From contig NW_026622997.1 in NCBI RefSeq assembly GCF_023065955.2, forward strand, positions 19,944,001-20,008,000: a stretch of 64,000 nucleotides of DNA, written 5' to 3'. Positions 1-10,454 of this stretch are shown here, one piece after another (within the stretch, counting starts at the first letter, position 1; the number at the start of each line of letters is the position of its first letter). The translations under genes were made by a program, and so were the position numbers. The notes below the pieces were generated by a model. It saw nothing but the letters and a program-made list of their open reading frames with translations. It was not told where the DNA came from and searched no databases. This DNA comes from Ursus arctos. Lineage: Eukaryota; Chordata; Mammalia; Carnivora; Ursidae.

Positions 1-879
1 CCTCTGCACTGTCAGCTACTTGAAGTTTTTCCCACAGAGGTCCTTCCAGATATTGGCTAGAGCCAAATGTAATTAATCAGAGAAGTGCCATCAAGATGAC
101 TCCCCGCCAGGGTTCGAAGGACTAGAGGCGACTGGCTTATGGGTCAAGAACTGGGAAGACACAGAGTCCGACAGCGGTGTCCACACAGGTGCAGATTACA
201 GTAGAATGTTCCAGAACAGTTGTTGACAGAGCTATGCGCTGGACAGAGACAAAGGTCACACGTGAAATAAATAAGGTCACAAAGTAAATAACTGGAGATA
301 AAGGCTTGGGGTCCTGAACTGTGATTAGGAGTTTAAAATGGAATCTGAAAGGTGAGCAGGGTCCCTCCAGACAACTGGGAAGGGCCATCATGGAATCAAT
401 ACAATATCCAAGGAAGGGTCTCTGCTAGGTCCAGGCTATGCTAGAGACACGAGAGACAGGGAGTCCGGGCTACAGGTGAGGCCACGATCACCAGCCCAAT
501 GGGAGAGAAACAGAAGATCCTGGGGACCTAAGGGAAAGTAAAATTTTCAGGAAAAGACATGGTGAGCTGTGATAAAGAAACCAAGATAGAAGAGTAAGAA
601 TTTCTCAAAACTCCCGACTGTGAGGAAGGAAGTCAAGAGTAGAACTCTCCATCAAGTCGGGTTCCCCCATCCCTTCTTGGCCAGATTTCTCATCCGACCA
701 GTGTGAGGAGCAGAGCGAAAGGTCTGCAATCGACACTAGCAGAAAAAGAGAAAACAAGGGAGGTGAGCGGGCACGTCCAACTGGCTTAGTCAGGGGGCGT
801 GCCCTTTTCTCTCCAGGCCTGCAAAACTCAGTAGCCATCAACATATTTTAAAGATCTGAGTCTATTAACGATGGAAGTG
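1..879. other. Unassigned non-coding sequence
   Basis: I recognise no gene, RNA or repeat family here. The open frames on the minus strand (137-391, 605-844) show no known domain and no consistent codon pattern. Ordinary intron or intergenic sequence is the simplest reading. Confidence 0.5.
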
Positions 880-1130
880 TTCGCAACATATTATGAAGTA
901 GGAAAAAGGGTTCCGAAAAGCCTATAGATTACAATTCCAGTTTTTAAAGTTACGTGTATTTATTCATATATATATATATATATATACACAGAAAATATTC
1001 TGGAAGAAAACACACCCAAATGCTAACAGTGGTGAACATCTCCGAGTCACCACAACACGGCAGACTTTTCATGCTTTGGTTCTATATTTTCCTAACTCCT
1101 CCTCAAGCGATTGCAGAGATTACTTGTAAA
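880..1130 (+). mobile_element. Old L1 (L1M-type) 3' end fragment
   Basis: The order of motifs fits the 3' end of an ancient mammalian L1: a 'tgaagtaggaaaaagg' stretch, an internal AT dinucleotide run (966-986), then 'atattctggaag', 'acacacccaaatgctaacagtgg' split over 990-1035, and 'catctccgagt'. In recalled L1M copies the same order is a Lys/Tyr-codon-rich piece, a TA run, a 'ctggaaggatacac' block and an 'aacagtgg' block. It is diverged and 5' truncated, so the subfamily is not assigned. Confidence 0.5.
966..986. repeat. (AT)n microsatellite
   Basis: Uninterrupted alternating A and T over 21 bases, probably expanded from the TA-rich 3' end of the surrounding L1 fragment. Confidence 0.9.
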
Positions 1131-3144
1131 AGACGCGTTTTTTAAGTGAAAGAGCTAATTCTCTTTCCATCCCAGAATTCAAGTTCCCAATAAGGTTCTC
1201 CTTGTTAAGAGCCGAGTAGCGGGTGCCTTACATAAAAGCCAGTGCTAGCTTTAGATCAGTGTGGTACAGCCTCTCATTACATAAATGACTTCGACAGCCA
1301 CATCTTGATGCCTAAGGAGAAAAATAAGAGTGGAAACTGCAAGGAACTGAAGTCACAAAAAGTCATGGCATGAGCAGCAAGCCCAGCAGCAAGGGAAAAT
1401 GCTGTGGGGAGAGAGGAGACAGAGCCCCCCACGCTCCCGGCACCTGTTTCCCTGACTCTGGAGGAGATGTCTTGGTTCATCTACTTTAAAAATTGTTATT
1501 GTAAAAAAATTAAAAAAAAAAAGTAGCTAAAAATAACCGTAACATGCACCAGACATGCAGAAACGCCCCATTATGCAAATTATTTATGAAGATACGGTAG
1601 CAGCATGACCAGGAATTGGCATGACTCACAGACGTGTTCCCCATCAACAAACCAGAGGGATGCTTGGTCCAGTCCCCAGCGTCGGATTTTCACGTTTGTT
1701 CTGAACCATCAAATCGTGGCTTTAAATCCAGAGGAGGGCGGGGTGGTCCTCGGGGTGGGGAGGGGAGGTACGGAAGAACACGTCTCCCAGCAGCCCTGTT
1801 TTTAAAGACAATCTATCATCTCTCCTAAACTAACAGTGTCGTCTTGAAATCTGTTACAGGAAGTACCTTTAATCAAAAGCCATCTGTTCCGCATGCTCCC
1901 TTTCTACGGGCATAAATTCACTGTAGCTGTTTACCGTAGTTCATTACCGAGCCATCCTGCTATCATCTTTCCTGTAACTTTCATTTCTATTGCGATAAAG
2001 TACGAGTATGAGAAAGTAAGACTTAGAACAGTTGACTTGAAGCTTTCTTACCTGCTCACAACCTTGCCCAAAAGTTTAACAGGAGAAGAAGCTGAATGAT
2101 TGCCTAAAAGAAGACTAAAAGATGGTCCAAAGATCCCATTTATTCAAGTTTTTCCTGTTCCCTATCGAACGCGTCTATGCTCTTGGTAAAGACATTCGGC
2201 TTCCGGTTCAATCTAGTGACCACTGAATATTTTCACTCCGTTTACCTCCCAAACTGCCACTCTGTTTACGTCCCAGAAATGGTAGCAATGACAATAATCA
2301 TAGGACGGCAGTGGTAATAACAATATAAATCAGAATAATCATTGGTCTTAATAGCCTTGATAGTAACATCCCCGAGAACTAATAAACTCTGAGGCTAGAG
2401 CTTCAAGTCACAAGATAGTTTAGGACTACTAAATTAGTTTATAAGGTAATAACCATTACCTTTATATAGGGGGAAGTACCATCCAATTGTTATCGGAGTA
2501 ACTTCTGTTTGCAAGGAAGTTGCTGAGGGATTAATGAACAGGAAGCCAGCATCCGTTACCCCTGGGCTATGAGTTGCTAGTATACACTGAGATACACAGT
2601 TACAAATCAACGAGGAGGAGCGTATTAACGAACCAGTCAAACCTCAGTCCCCCTTCTAAGGGGATCGATGTTAGCAACATGCTAAGTGGATACATGCATT
2701 TATAAACTACATGACTGATATCGCGAATATTGAGATGTAAAGCACCCAGAAGTTCTCAGGGCTGCTTGAGAATGTACACTGAACCGTTCCTCAGCAGCAC
2801 GGGGGGAAAACAGTCCTCTAGGAGGCACTTCTAGAAGGTAGAAGGGGCGTAGATGGCCATCTCGTGGTCTTACCTTTGAACAGAAGAACGCAAGCTTAGT
2901 TCGATGGATGCTTTTTCTGAGCAGAAGCACAAAAACACTAGGAAGATTTGTGACGGGAAACTATTTGATCCACGCCTCTAAGCCTGTCCTTGCACTTATA
3001 AATATAGGAAGGTTGATCTGAAGATTTCTAAAATCTCCCAAACCTTGTAGTGGATAAAGTTGCTCTTTGGCCACCCAAAACTACTAGAAGGGCAGAATTT
3101 TAAGATTCAATCACAGACACAGTCAATAAATGCTTAATGAATGA
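1131..3144. other. Unassigned non-coding sequence
   Basis: Mostly unique-looking, AT-moderate sequence. Short open frames on both strands overlap one another and resemble no family I know. A poly-A run sits near 1510-1520. No repeat was recognised with confidence. Confidence 0.5.
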
Positions 3145-3345
3145 ATGGTTTATTCAGAGCTGTGCGTGACATTTTACTAAAGCCTGAAAACCCAACATAA
3201 AATATATAAGGGTCCTGCCCTTACGAAGTTTCTATTCTACAGAACAGGCAAACTATAAATAAGTAACTTTAACATGGTTGTGATACTTGCAGAAATAACG
3301 CAAGGCTATAATAAAAAAGGAACAGATGTAGCAAGGAGCAGTGAA
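3145..3345 (-). mobile_element. L2 LINE 3' fragment
   Basis: Read on the minus strand this resembles the 3' end of L2. On the plus strand the antisense signature 'gggtcctgcccttacgaag', then 'ttctattctacagaacaggc' and 'aaactataaataagtaa', matches the recalled antisense L2 string (ccctgccctcatggagcttacattctagtgggggagacagacaataaacaag). A short sense-orientated L2 terminus (near 3123-3150, 'caataaatgcttaatgaatg') abuts it, so two fragments may be joined head to head. Confidence 0.45.
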
Positions 3346-3659
3346 CCGGGCGGGCTGGGCAGAGAAAGCTCCTAAGACAGGATCCGATTAAAGGAATTCA
3401 CACACCAAGGTGCTAATATCTTATCTGTGGCCTCTGCCTCAGGATCATTTGCATTTTAATAGAAAACAAGGGGAAGGTTTAGTCAATGCTTGAGGACTGC
3501 AACTAGCAGCATTTGGGGTATTTGGTAAGTGATTGGCCCAGAAGATATTTCACGTAACGTGACTGGGCAGGAAGTCTACCCAGTTCTATCATTAAAAAAG
3601 AGCTCAAAGAGGGTAGCTGCACGTCTCCTTCAAGCTGCTGCGTTTAGCGAGCACATAAA
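3346..3659. other. Unassigned non-coding sequence
   Basis: No recognised repeat or gene. It contains an octamer-like 'atttgcat' at about 3448, which is expected by chance in this length of DNA. Confidence 0.5.
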
Positions 3660-3822
3660 AGCAAGCCGGTGAAGATCTACAACAGCGCTGGCGAACATGT
3701 TCACAGCAGCATTACTCACAAAAGCAAAGAGAGCAAGCAAGCCGAGAGGACGCACGGATAAACCAAATACGGTCTAGCCATACAACGGAATACTATTCAG
3801 TCTTAAAAAGGAAGGAAATTCT

Positions 3823-4180
3823 CAATTATCATATGGTTTCACTCATCTATGGAACATAAGAACTAGGAAGATCGGTAGGGGAAGAAAGGGATAAAGAAAG
3901 GGGGGGTAATCAGAAGGGGGAATAAAGCATGAGAGACTATGGACTCTGAGAAACAAACTGAGGGCTTCAGAGGGGAGGGGGTTGGGGAACGGGATAGACC
4001 GGTGATGGGTAGTAAGGAGGGCATGTATTGCATGGTGCACTGGGTGTTATACGCAACTAATGAATCATGGAACTTTACATCAAAAACCAGGGATGTACTG
4101 TATGGTGACTAACATAATATAATAAAAAATATTATTATAAAAAAATAAAAATAAAAACCAAAATTAGATGCTTAAAAAAA
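3823..4180 (+). mobile_element. Carnivore L1 3' end, 5' truncated
   Basis: This is the typical 3' end of a carnivore L1: 'catctatggaacataag', 'gagagactatggactctgag', 'ggtgatgggta', 'tgcatggtgcactgggtg' and 'ggaactttacatcaaaaacc', ending in an A-rich tail. It is flanked by the duplication 'aaaaaggaaggaaattct' at 3805-3822 and 4178-4195, a normal L1 target-site duplication. Only the last 360 bp or so were copied, so no intact ORF is present. The tail is split by a short non-A segment (4158-4173). Confidence 0.93.
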
Positions 4181-4503
4181 AAGGAAGGAAATTCTAACAC
4201 ACGCTGCAACTTGGATGAATCTTAAGAATGTTACACTAAATGAAATAAATCAACCATAAAACAATAAATACTGTTTGATTCCACTTCCATGAGGCACCTA
4301 CAAGAGCCAAATTCATAGAGACAGAAGCCGGGTGCTTGCCAGGGGCTGGGAGCAAGAGGGATGGGGGTTAATGTTGGATGGGTGTAGGGTGCCGGTTTTG
4401 CAAGATGAAAAGCATTCTGGAGACGGATGGCAGTGATCGTTCTCACTACACTATGAATCTACTTAAGGCCACTGCACTGTACCCTAGAAAATGGTTAAGG
4501 TGG

Positions 4504-4711
4504 AGGTACCTGGCTGGCTTAGCCAGTTAAGCGCCCAACTCTTAATTACCGCGCAGGTCATGATCTTGGAGTCGTGAGATCGAGCCCCACATCCAGCTCT
4601 GAGCTGAGCGTGCAGCCTGCTTAAGATTCACTCTGTCTCTCCCACCACCCTCTCCCCTGGTCAGTCTCTCTCTCTCTAAAAAAAATAAATAAATAAAGCA
4701 AAATAAAAAAG
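4504..4711 (+). mobile_element. CanSINE (SINEC), tRNA-Lys derived
   Basis: Contains the degraded B-box-bearing tRNA-like head ('cttagccagttaagcgcccaac'), 'gagatcgagccccacatcc', a CT-rich segment and an A-rich tail with AAAT repeats. Imperfect flanking repeats 'atggttaaggtgg' (4491-4503) and 'atgattaagatgg' (4712-4724) mark the insertion into an old L1M. Divergence from other copies suggests an older insertion. Confidence 0.93.
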
Positions 4712-4768
4712 ATGATTAAGATGGTAAATTCTGTTATGTGTATTTTATCATAATTTTTTAAATTGCAA

Positions 4769-5799
4769 AAAAACGAAAGTTGACGAAGGACACCACTGCT
4801 GTGAAATGTATGTGCAAAGTTCATTAAAAGCTTATTAAGGTATTGGTAATTTTATATGAAGAGTGATTGTATGGAAGTCAAAATGGGTAGCAGAGGTATT
4901 GACTTCGGTGGGCAGCTGCTTGCTTCATCATATGTTGGAAAAAATGACACCCAAAAGATTTCCTCCAGGATCAGCTGAAATTCCAGCTTTAAACCAATTC
5001 AATTCTTAGGTCCCCGAGCCCTTGTCAAGTGCAATTATCCTGTCCAAGGTCCCTATCAACTTCACGTGTCTTTATCAGACTGTTTCTCCACAGGTCAACC
5101 AAGGGATGTGAACTGGTTTGAGGCCTTTGCAGGGGGAGGCAAGGTTATTCCAAAAAGGAGAAGAGGGAGATGTGATATTAAAGGGACAGGCAGGAACCTC
5201 TGAAATCAGATTGTGCTTACTTGGAAATTTTCCCCACACCACGGCTGACCTTTGGCCACAGGTTTTCATCCAATTTCTGCTTTCTCATCCCCACACTCAC
5301 CCTTCCAACTGATAGATCCCCAGCAATAAAATAAAAAAATTTAAAAATTAAAAATAAAATTAAAAAAAGGTGTGATGCAAAACCTAGACTTTTATCAGAA
5401 GAGACACACGGCTTCTGCCAAACATTTTCAGCCACGGCGACCTCTTTAATCACAGAAACTAATCTGAGTTCTCAGTTTCATATGCTGAAATACAGTAGGT
5501 AAATTTAAGATCGAGGTGGGATACGTAAACATACATGCCTCAGAGCTCTGCATTTCTGCGTTTGCTGCAAGAAGGAGGCAACGTTTGAAGACTCGAGATC
5601 TGTGAAAGATGTTCTGATGAGACAGACAGGCGGGATCGGAGGGCCTTTAATGTCAAGACAGGTGAAAATTGCAGCTCACAGCCATCACCTTCTGGCCACG
5701 TTACAGAGTGAGACGAGACAGCTAGCTGAAGGCAAGGCTGCAGTGGTCTCTGGAGTCATCCCAACCCTGCGGGCTGCCTTGGAGGGCCTGCCAGGGGGG
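4769..5799. other. Unassigned non-coding sequence with an A/T-rich patch
   Basis: No gene or repeat family recognised. A low-complexity A-rich patch lies at about 5325-5367. The frame 5602-5844 reads into the following GT microsatellite and is not a credible protein. Confidence 0.5.
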
Positions 5800-5800
5800 C

Positions 5801-5810
5801 ACGTGTACGT

Positions 5811-5869
<59 letters not shown>

Positions 5870-5908
5870 GGAAGGAGGGAGAGGAGGGAGGGAGGGAGGG
5901 AGAGGAGG
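5801..5908. repeat. Compound microsatellite (GT)n-(GA)n-(GGGA)n
   Basis: Three adjoining blocks: imperfect GT repeat about 5801-5843, perfect GA repeat about 5842-5869, then GGGA/GGAG-type repeats to about 5908. Open frames on both strands cross it and encode only Val-Cys, His-Thr, Arg-Glu or Ser-Leu runs. Confidence 0.95.
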
Positions 5909-8289
5909 CAGGCCCTACTCTCATCAGGAGAGTGGACATACAAGAAAGGTGAGAGAGAACAATATTCTGAACCAAGATAGCCTGTCTCTCTCTCTAGAAC
6001 ATACTCCAAATACTTAACAGGCATCACTTCATCTATCTGCACCCGGTCGGTCAGACTTGAGATTATAACGACCACCTCCAGATATTAATCAAAGGAGCAA
6101 TCCAGCGCATCCCTGAGAAAAGTTCCACTCGACCCGACTTTGCTGTATTACTACCATTTCTAAAAAAAAAAAGTATATAACAGGACGTGGTTTATGATCA
6201 GAGTGTTGACCTTACTTGTATACTCCTGTCCCCTGCGGACGAGCACGGTCGCATCGCTTCAAGCACCATAGAAAGCACAGGTGGGTAAGAAAATAAGCGG
6301 ACAAAACGTAGCGATAAAATACGCAGGTGGAAGCGTGCACACACCTGCATCTTCACCCCACTTTCAAAAGTAAGAAGCTTCTATTTTCCTCCTGTATGCT
6401 CTCTCTACTCAAGGACAGTTTGAGTGTGTCTTTGTAAAGACAGGCACATTATTCTGATGACTGTGGCCTGCAAAGCCTCACACGAGATCACGGGGCAGTT
6501 CAGCAAACGTATGGGAATTGGATGCTCCTTCGGTCACGGATGTCCCTTCGGATGTCCCGCTCCGTTCACTGGCACACCCTCTGCGAGACGCCAGACCAGA
6601 CCCAGCACGGCAAACCCTATCTTCCTCTTAGTATCAAATGCAATGAGTCAGTGTTTATGCAATGATCTGCTATTAAAGCAAATAGGCAGAATCAGGAATT
6701 CTAAAACATGCCATGTTTTCATTTCTGCGTCACATGATTATGAAGCTTGCCAGATTTGGGCACTTTAAATGACGAGGTCTCCTACTGCACATTCTTTCAT
6801 AAGTCCTCCACATAATTGTTTGACTAAGGCTCGCTGATACAAAGACCTAAAATGCTGGCTATTTCACAGCAGGGGAAAAAAACAAACCAACCACCTTTTG
6901 CCTTTGACCTAGCACTGGGGTTTCTCAAACCCTTTCCTGTCCTCGAAAATATATCCCACTCAAGTAGCAGAGCCGGGCACGAACATCTGGCCTGCCCAGG
7001 AGCTAAGCCACCAGCCCCGGACGTGCCGAGCTGTACCCCCGAGTGAAGAAAAGCTGACATAACACTCCTGTGGGTGAGAGCAAGGCACAGGGCTCCTAGG
7101 GCAGAGGATCTTCACCGGACATTGATTTAGAAAAGGCTGTTGGAACTCTTTAAATGGAGAAAGTGTGGGACTCAGCTACAAAAGTTGTCCACTGCCCTCA
7201 CAGGATTATGGTTTGGGTTTTTAGTTTTCCTTCTTGTCTTCCCCTATCCCCTTGATTTCGAAGTACTCTCAATTATGGGATGGTTAGGGATGGTGTCCAT
7301 CAGGGCCAAGACCGCAGAAATCAGAGGCCATCCCTGGCAGCCCGCATCCCCCCATCTATGCATTCCTGTCTCTGTCTCTCTCTCTTTTTTTTTTTTACTG
7401 AAAAATTAGAAAGAAAACATGGCAAATTATTATCTGCTTAATGCACACGTAGGCGTCCCCTCGCCCACTTTGTATTTCTTACTTTCAGCATTTGAGTTAC
7501 AACCTGAGGCTCTGAAAAGTACCCTGCTGCCCCCTCTCCCCCGCCCCCCGCCTGACCCTGATATCAGGCAACTTCAGTGACAACAAACTGGTCCCCAAAC
7601 GTATCGGTGAAAACCACAAGTTCTCACTCTCGGTGACTTGAATTAGTGAAATGAAACAGTCATTTCTATTTTAGTAGTTTTAAAGAGTTACACTTAATAG
7701 CACAGTTAAAAGGTCAGTTCTTGAAATTAATGGGTGAGCCCTGGTCCCATCCGAGGGCAGAGGAGGATTTCTGAGGCAGCCCGAGGGCCCTTGGAACACA
7801 CTGTCTATTTGGAGGTCACGGGGAAATGTGTTGGGAAGAAAAGAGTCTTCAGCTGGGGGGATGCTGTGCTATCACCCACCAGGAGAAGGCACTTTCAGAG
7901 GCTGTCAGCCCACCGGCAGGCATCTGAAGCCCCCCCTGTACACAGGGTTCTGGCAGGATCCCGCCCAGGAAGGATGTAAAAAAGCCAGCAAGCTCTGACT
8001 CCCTCGAGGTGTGCCGAGTTCTCACACAGACTTCCTATGCCTACTGCTTCCGAGCTGCTCCTCCTCTGTGTTCCCGATATCCCCTGGAGGACCCCCACCC
8101 TTCGTCGGGGCACACTGTCTACAAAGCACCTGTCAACTTGGAACCACGTCTCAGCTATAGTATTTCTGCCTTCACCGAGGTACCCCAGGACGGCTTTTCT
8201 GGAAAGGTCCCTGAATTGTGTGTGCCAACACATGCTTTTAGGCTCTTGCCATCTAAACCAAGTTTTTAGATATCTTATTGATGTGTTAA
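5909..8289. other. Unassigned non-coding sequence
   Basis: No recognised repeat or coding region. The frame 6424-6768 (+, 114 residues) matches no family I know and has no splice or start context that stands out. A short CT/T tract is at 7371-7396. The stretch 6640-6740 holds AP-1-like 'tgagtca' and a nearby 'ttatgcaat', reported separately as a weak lead. Confidence 0.5.
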
Positions 8290-8470
8290 CATCCTGCTGA
8301 AAATCTTTCAATGAGTCTTCTAAGATAGACTCTCAGCTCCTTGGCGGAGCTTACTGAAAAGACACTCAGCGATCCGGCGCCTGACCCTGACACTTCTTAC
8401 CTGCTCTCTGTTAGCTGCTCTGGATTACTCACCGTGTCGGCACGCCACGTTCTCTCTCACCTCTGAGCTT
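8290..8470 (+). mobile_element. Possible L2 LINE fragment
   Basis: Diverged similarity to the L2 region encoding the end of ORF2: 'catcctgctgaaaatctttc' and 'actctcagctccttggc', followed by 'cctgaccctgacacttcttacc', in the order of recalled L2 text (ctgctcaaaaccctccaatgg, aaatccaaactccttagc). Boundaries are uncertain. Confidence 0.4.
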
Positions 8471-8484
8471 GGCACAGGTTGTCC

Positions 8485-8930
8485 ACGATGCAACCAGAGC
8501 TGGAGTTTCCCCTCCTCCCTTGAACCTGGGCTTATGAAGTGGCTCACTTTGGCTAAAGGGAAATTAGCCAAAATCTTGCCAGCACAGGCTGATAGGCACT
8601 TGTAAGCTGGAGCCTGTCCTCTCTTGCTGCCCTTGGGAAGCCGGAGACTGCAATATGAAGACGCTCAGACTAGCATCCTGGAGGATGAGAGACTACGTGG
8701 AGCAGGCACAAGCCATCCCAACTGAAGCCCCCCTCTCCCACCAGCCTTACAACCAACTGCTAGACATAGGAGTGAGGCCATCACGGTCCAACCAGTCCCA
8801 GCCAAGTGGGTTGGACTCAAATAGCCCAGCGGCCATGCATCATCACAAGAAATAATTCACGTTTGTTGTCTGAAGCCACTAACTGGTGGGCTGGTTTGTT
8901 ACACAGTGGATGCAAACTGATACACTCATT
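8485..8930 (+). mobile_element. MLT1-type LTR (ERVL-MaLR)
   Basis: An old solo LTR of the MaLR group. Visible hallmarks are 'cccttgaacctgggctta', 'tggctcactttggctaa', 'actacgtggagcagg', and the 3' end 'gtttgttgtctgaagccac' with 'ggtttgttacacag' and 'aaactgatac'. No internal viral genes adjoin it. It is about 450 bp, within the usual range for MLT1. The subfamily is not assigned. Confidence 0.75.
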
Positions 8931-9714
8931 TTGTTTCCTGCTTAACACCTGCCCATCCTTCAAGTCTGAGGATGAAGGCTTCCCTGCCCCCAGAAGATGC
9001 CATATTGGTTTGTACCCATAGCATCCCGTGGGTACCACTGACAGAGCATGACATTAGCAACAGTGGAAAGGGGCTGCCTACTTTCTCCTCTCTCCCAGTG
9101 ACTGAAGGCTCCTTCAGCCATGCGGATGCCTCCTTAGAGCACACACGCAGTACGTATTTGCTGAAAGAAGATACCGGAATGTGTCTATCTATCTTCTGGC
9201 TTTTTCTATCCTTAATTTAAAAGAACCAGACTAGGTAATTTTTACCTATCACCACCTAGACGTGGTAACTACATCAAAATATATCTTAATGTTTTTCTTT
9301 TTTAGAGTTCCACTCATATCAGTAGCCTTTGGGAATCTCCCTACTCTTTTTATAGACGAGACTATCATATCTTCCAAACTTACTGTGCCTTTCAGTTTGA
9401 GTAATACCAAAAAAAATCACCTAAAATTCCAAGGGCCCTCAGCATACATGCACAGGGATAATTCTGACAAATGTTATCACGTTCACCATCATAATCACTA
9501 CATATGTCAAAGAAGCAGAAGGTTTTAACAGTACATACCTGATTTCACCGTCAATGCAATGACATTGACAGTTAATGACAATTCGTACTACAGAGGAAAC
9601 CTCTTGACAACAAAGAGACTAGCAAGTTGCAGTCATTCACCTGTTCATTTTAGCAACACATCACGATAAATTTTGTTTTGTGAAGTTTATAATCCTAACA
9701 GCATTAGAGCTGGC
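8931..9714. other. Unassigned non-coding sequence
   Basis: Nothing recognised. The short frames (8972-9220, 9262-9528) lack any known motif. Confidence 0.5.
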
Positions 9715-9905
9715 CCCGTTCCTGGGGAGCAGTCACTGGGCTAAAACTCAACACACATTGTCCCATTTAATTCTCTCAACAATCTTGCAGGGTAGGTACG
9801 ATCAAGCCTATTTTACAGAAAAGAGAAGTTGGGCGATTTCCCCAAGGACACACAGCTAATGCGTGGAAGGTCAAAAACCCAGATATGATTCCAAAAACCT
9901 CTTAC
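9715..9905 (-). mobile_element. MIR SINE
   Basis: Antisense MIR signatures in order: 'cccatttaattctctcaac', 'ttgcagggtaggtacgatc', 'ttttacagaaaagagaag', 'cacacagctaatgcg'. It retains the conserved central core of this ancient mammalian tRNA-derived SINE. Confidence 0.88.
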
Positions 9906-9939
9906 TTGGACTACAATCTTTAAATCTACTGCTGTTAAG

Positions 9940-10085
9940 TGGGAACGATAACTATCTCCTTTGGAAGACAAGGAAAGAGAGACACAGAGGAAGGAAGTAA
10001 TTTGCCCACGGTCCCAGCAGGGCAGGAACGGGGGGAACCCAGATTCTGGGTTTCATCCTTAGCCTGATTCTCCTGCTCCTGGACT
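9940..10085 (-). mobile_element. MIR SINE, second copy
   Basis: 'gacaaggaaagagagacacag', 'agtaatttgcccacggtcc' and 'gaacccagattctgg' match the antisense MIR core and tRNA-like part. It follows the previous MIR in the same orientation, so it is either a separate insertion or a local duplication. Confidence 0.62.
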
Positions 10086-10245
10086 GAACCCTAGGCATCT
10101 TCAACTTTTCCTTAGTTGTTATTATTTACATTTCCACCAACCACTGCGACTGACAACACATTCAAGAGAGAGAGAGAACAAGTTCTCTCTATTCTAGGTG
10201 TTCTTTCAATTAATGTATGTCTAGATCGGTTATGAAAAGAAAAAT

Positions 10246-10443
10246 ACAGGGATGCCTAGGTGGCTCAGTTGGTTAAGCGTCTGCCTTCGGCTCAGGTCAT
10301 GATCCCAGGGTCCTGGGATGGAGCCCTGAGTCCTGAGTCCTCAGGCTCCCTGCTCAGCGGGGAGTCTGCTTCTCCCCGTCCCTCTGCCCCTGCTCATGCT
10401 TTCTCACTCACTCTCTCTCCAATAAATAAATACAATCTTAAAA
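10246..10443 (+). mobile_element. CanSINE (SINEC)
   Basis: Full-length copy with head 'ggatgcctaggtggctcag', 'cttcggctcaggtcatgatc', 'ctgctcagcggggagtctgc' and an AAAT-type tail. Flanking duplication 'aaaagaaaaat' at 10235-10245 and 10444-10454. It contains a private 7-bp tandem repeat (tgagtcc repeated near 10328-10345) in place of the usual 'cgcatcgggctcc' segment. Confidence 0.96.
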
Positions 10444-10454
10444 AAAAGAAAAAT

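Larger units (their letters stand above)
3660..4768 (+). mobile_element. L1M 3' region, interrupted by a carnivore L1 tail and a SINE
   Basis: An old mammalian L1 in sense orientation, in three pieces: about 3660-3822, 4196-4503 and 4725-4768. Diagnostic motifs in order are 'ttcacagcagcattactcac', 'ggataaaccaaatacggtc', 'acaacggaatactattcag', then after the first insertion 'caacttggatgaatcttaag', 'gattccacttccatgaggc', 'gccaggggctgggag', 'ttttgcaagatgaaaag' and 'tggtaaattctgttatgtgt'. The pieces are collinear with one another, which shows that both interrupting elements arrived later. The subfamily is L1MA/L1MB-like but unconfirmed. Confidence 0.85.

Noticed and set aside
3448..3456. Octamer (POU) site 'atttgcat'
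   Set aside because: A single 8-bp word is expected every few tens of kb on each strand and has no supporting context.
5685..6075. Minus frames with Ser-Leu and His-Thr runs
   Set aside because: They translate the compound GT/GA microsatellite and have no other content.
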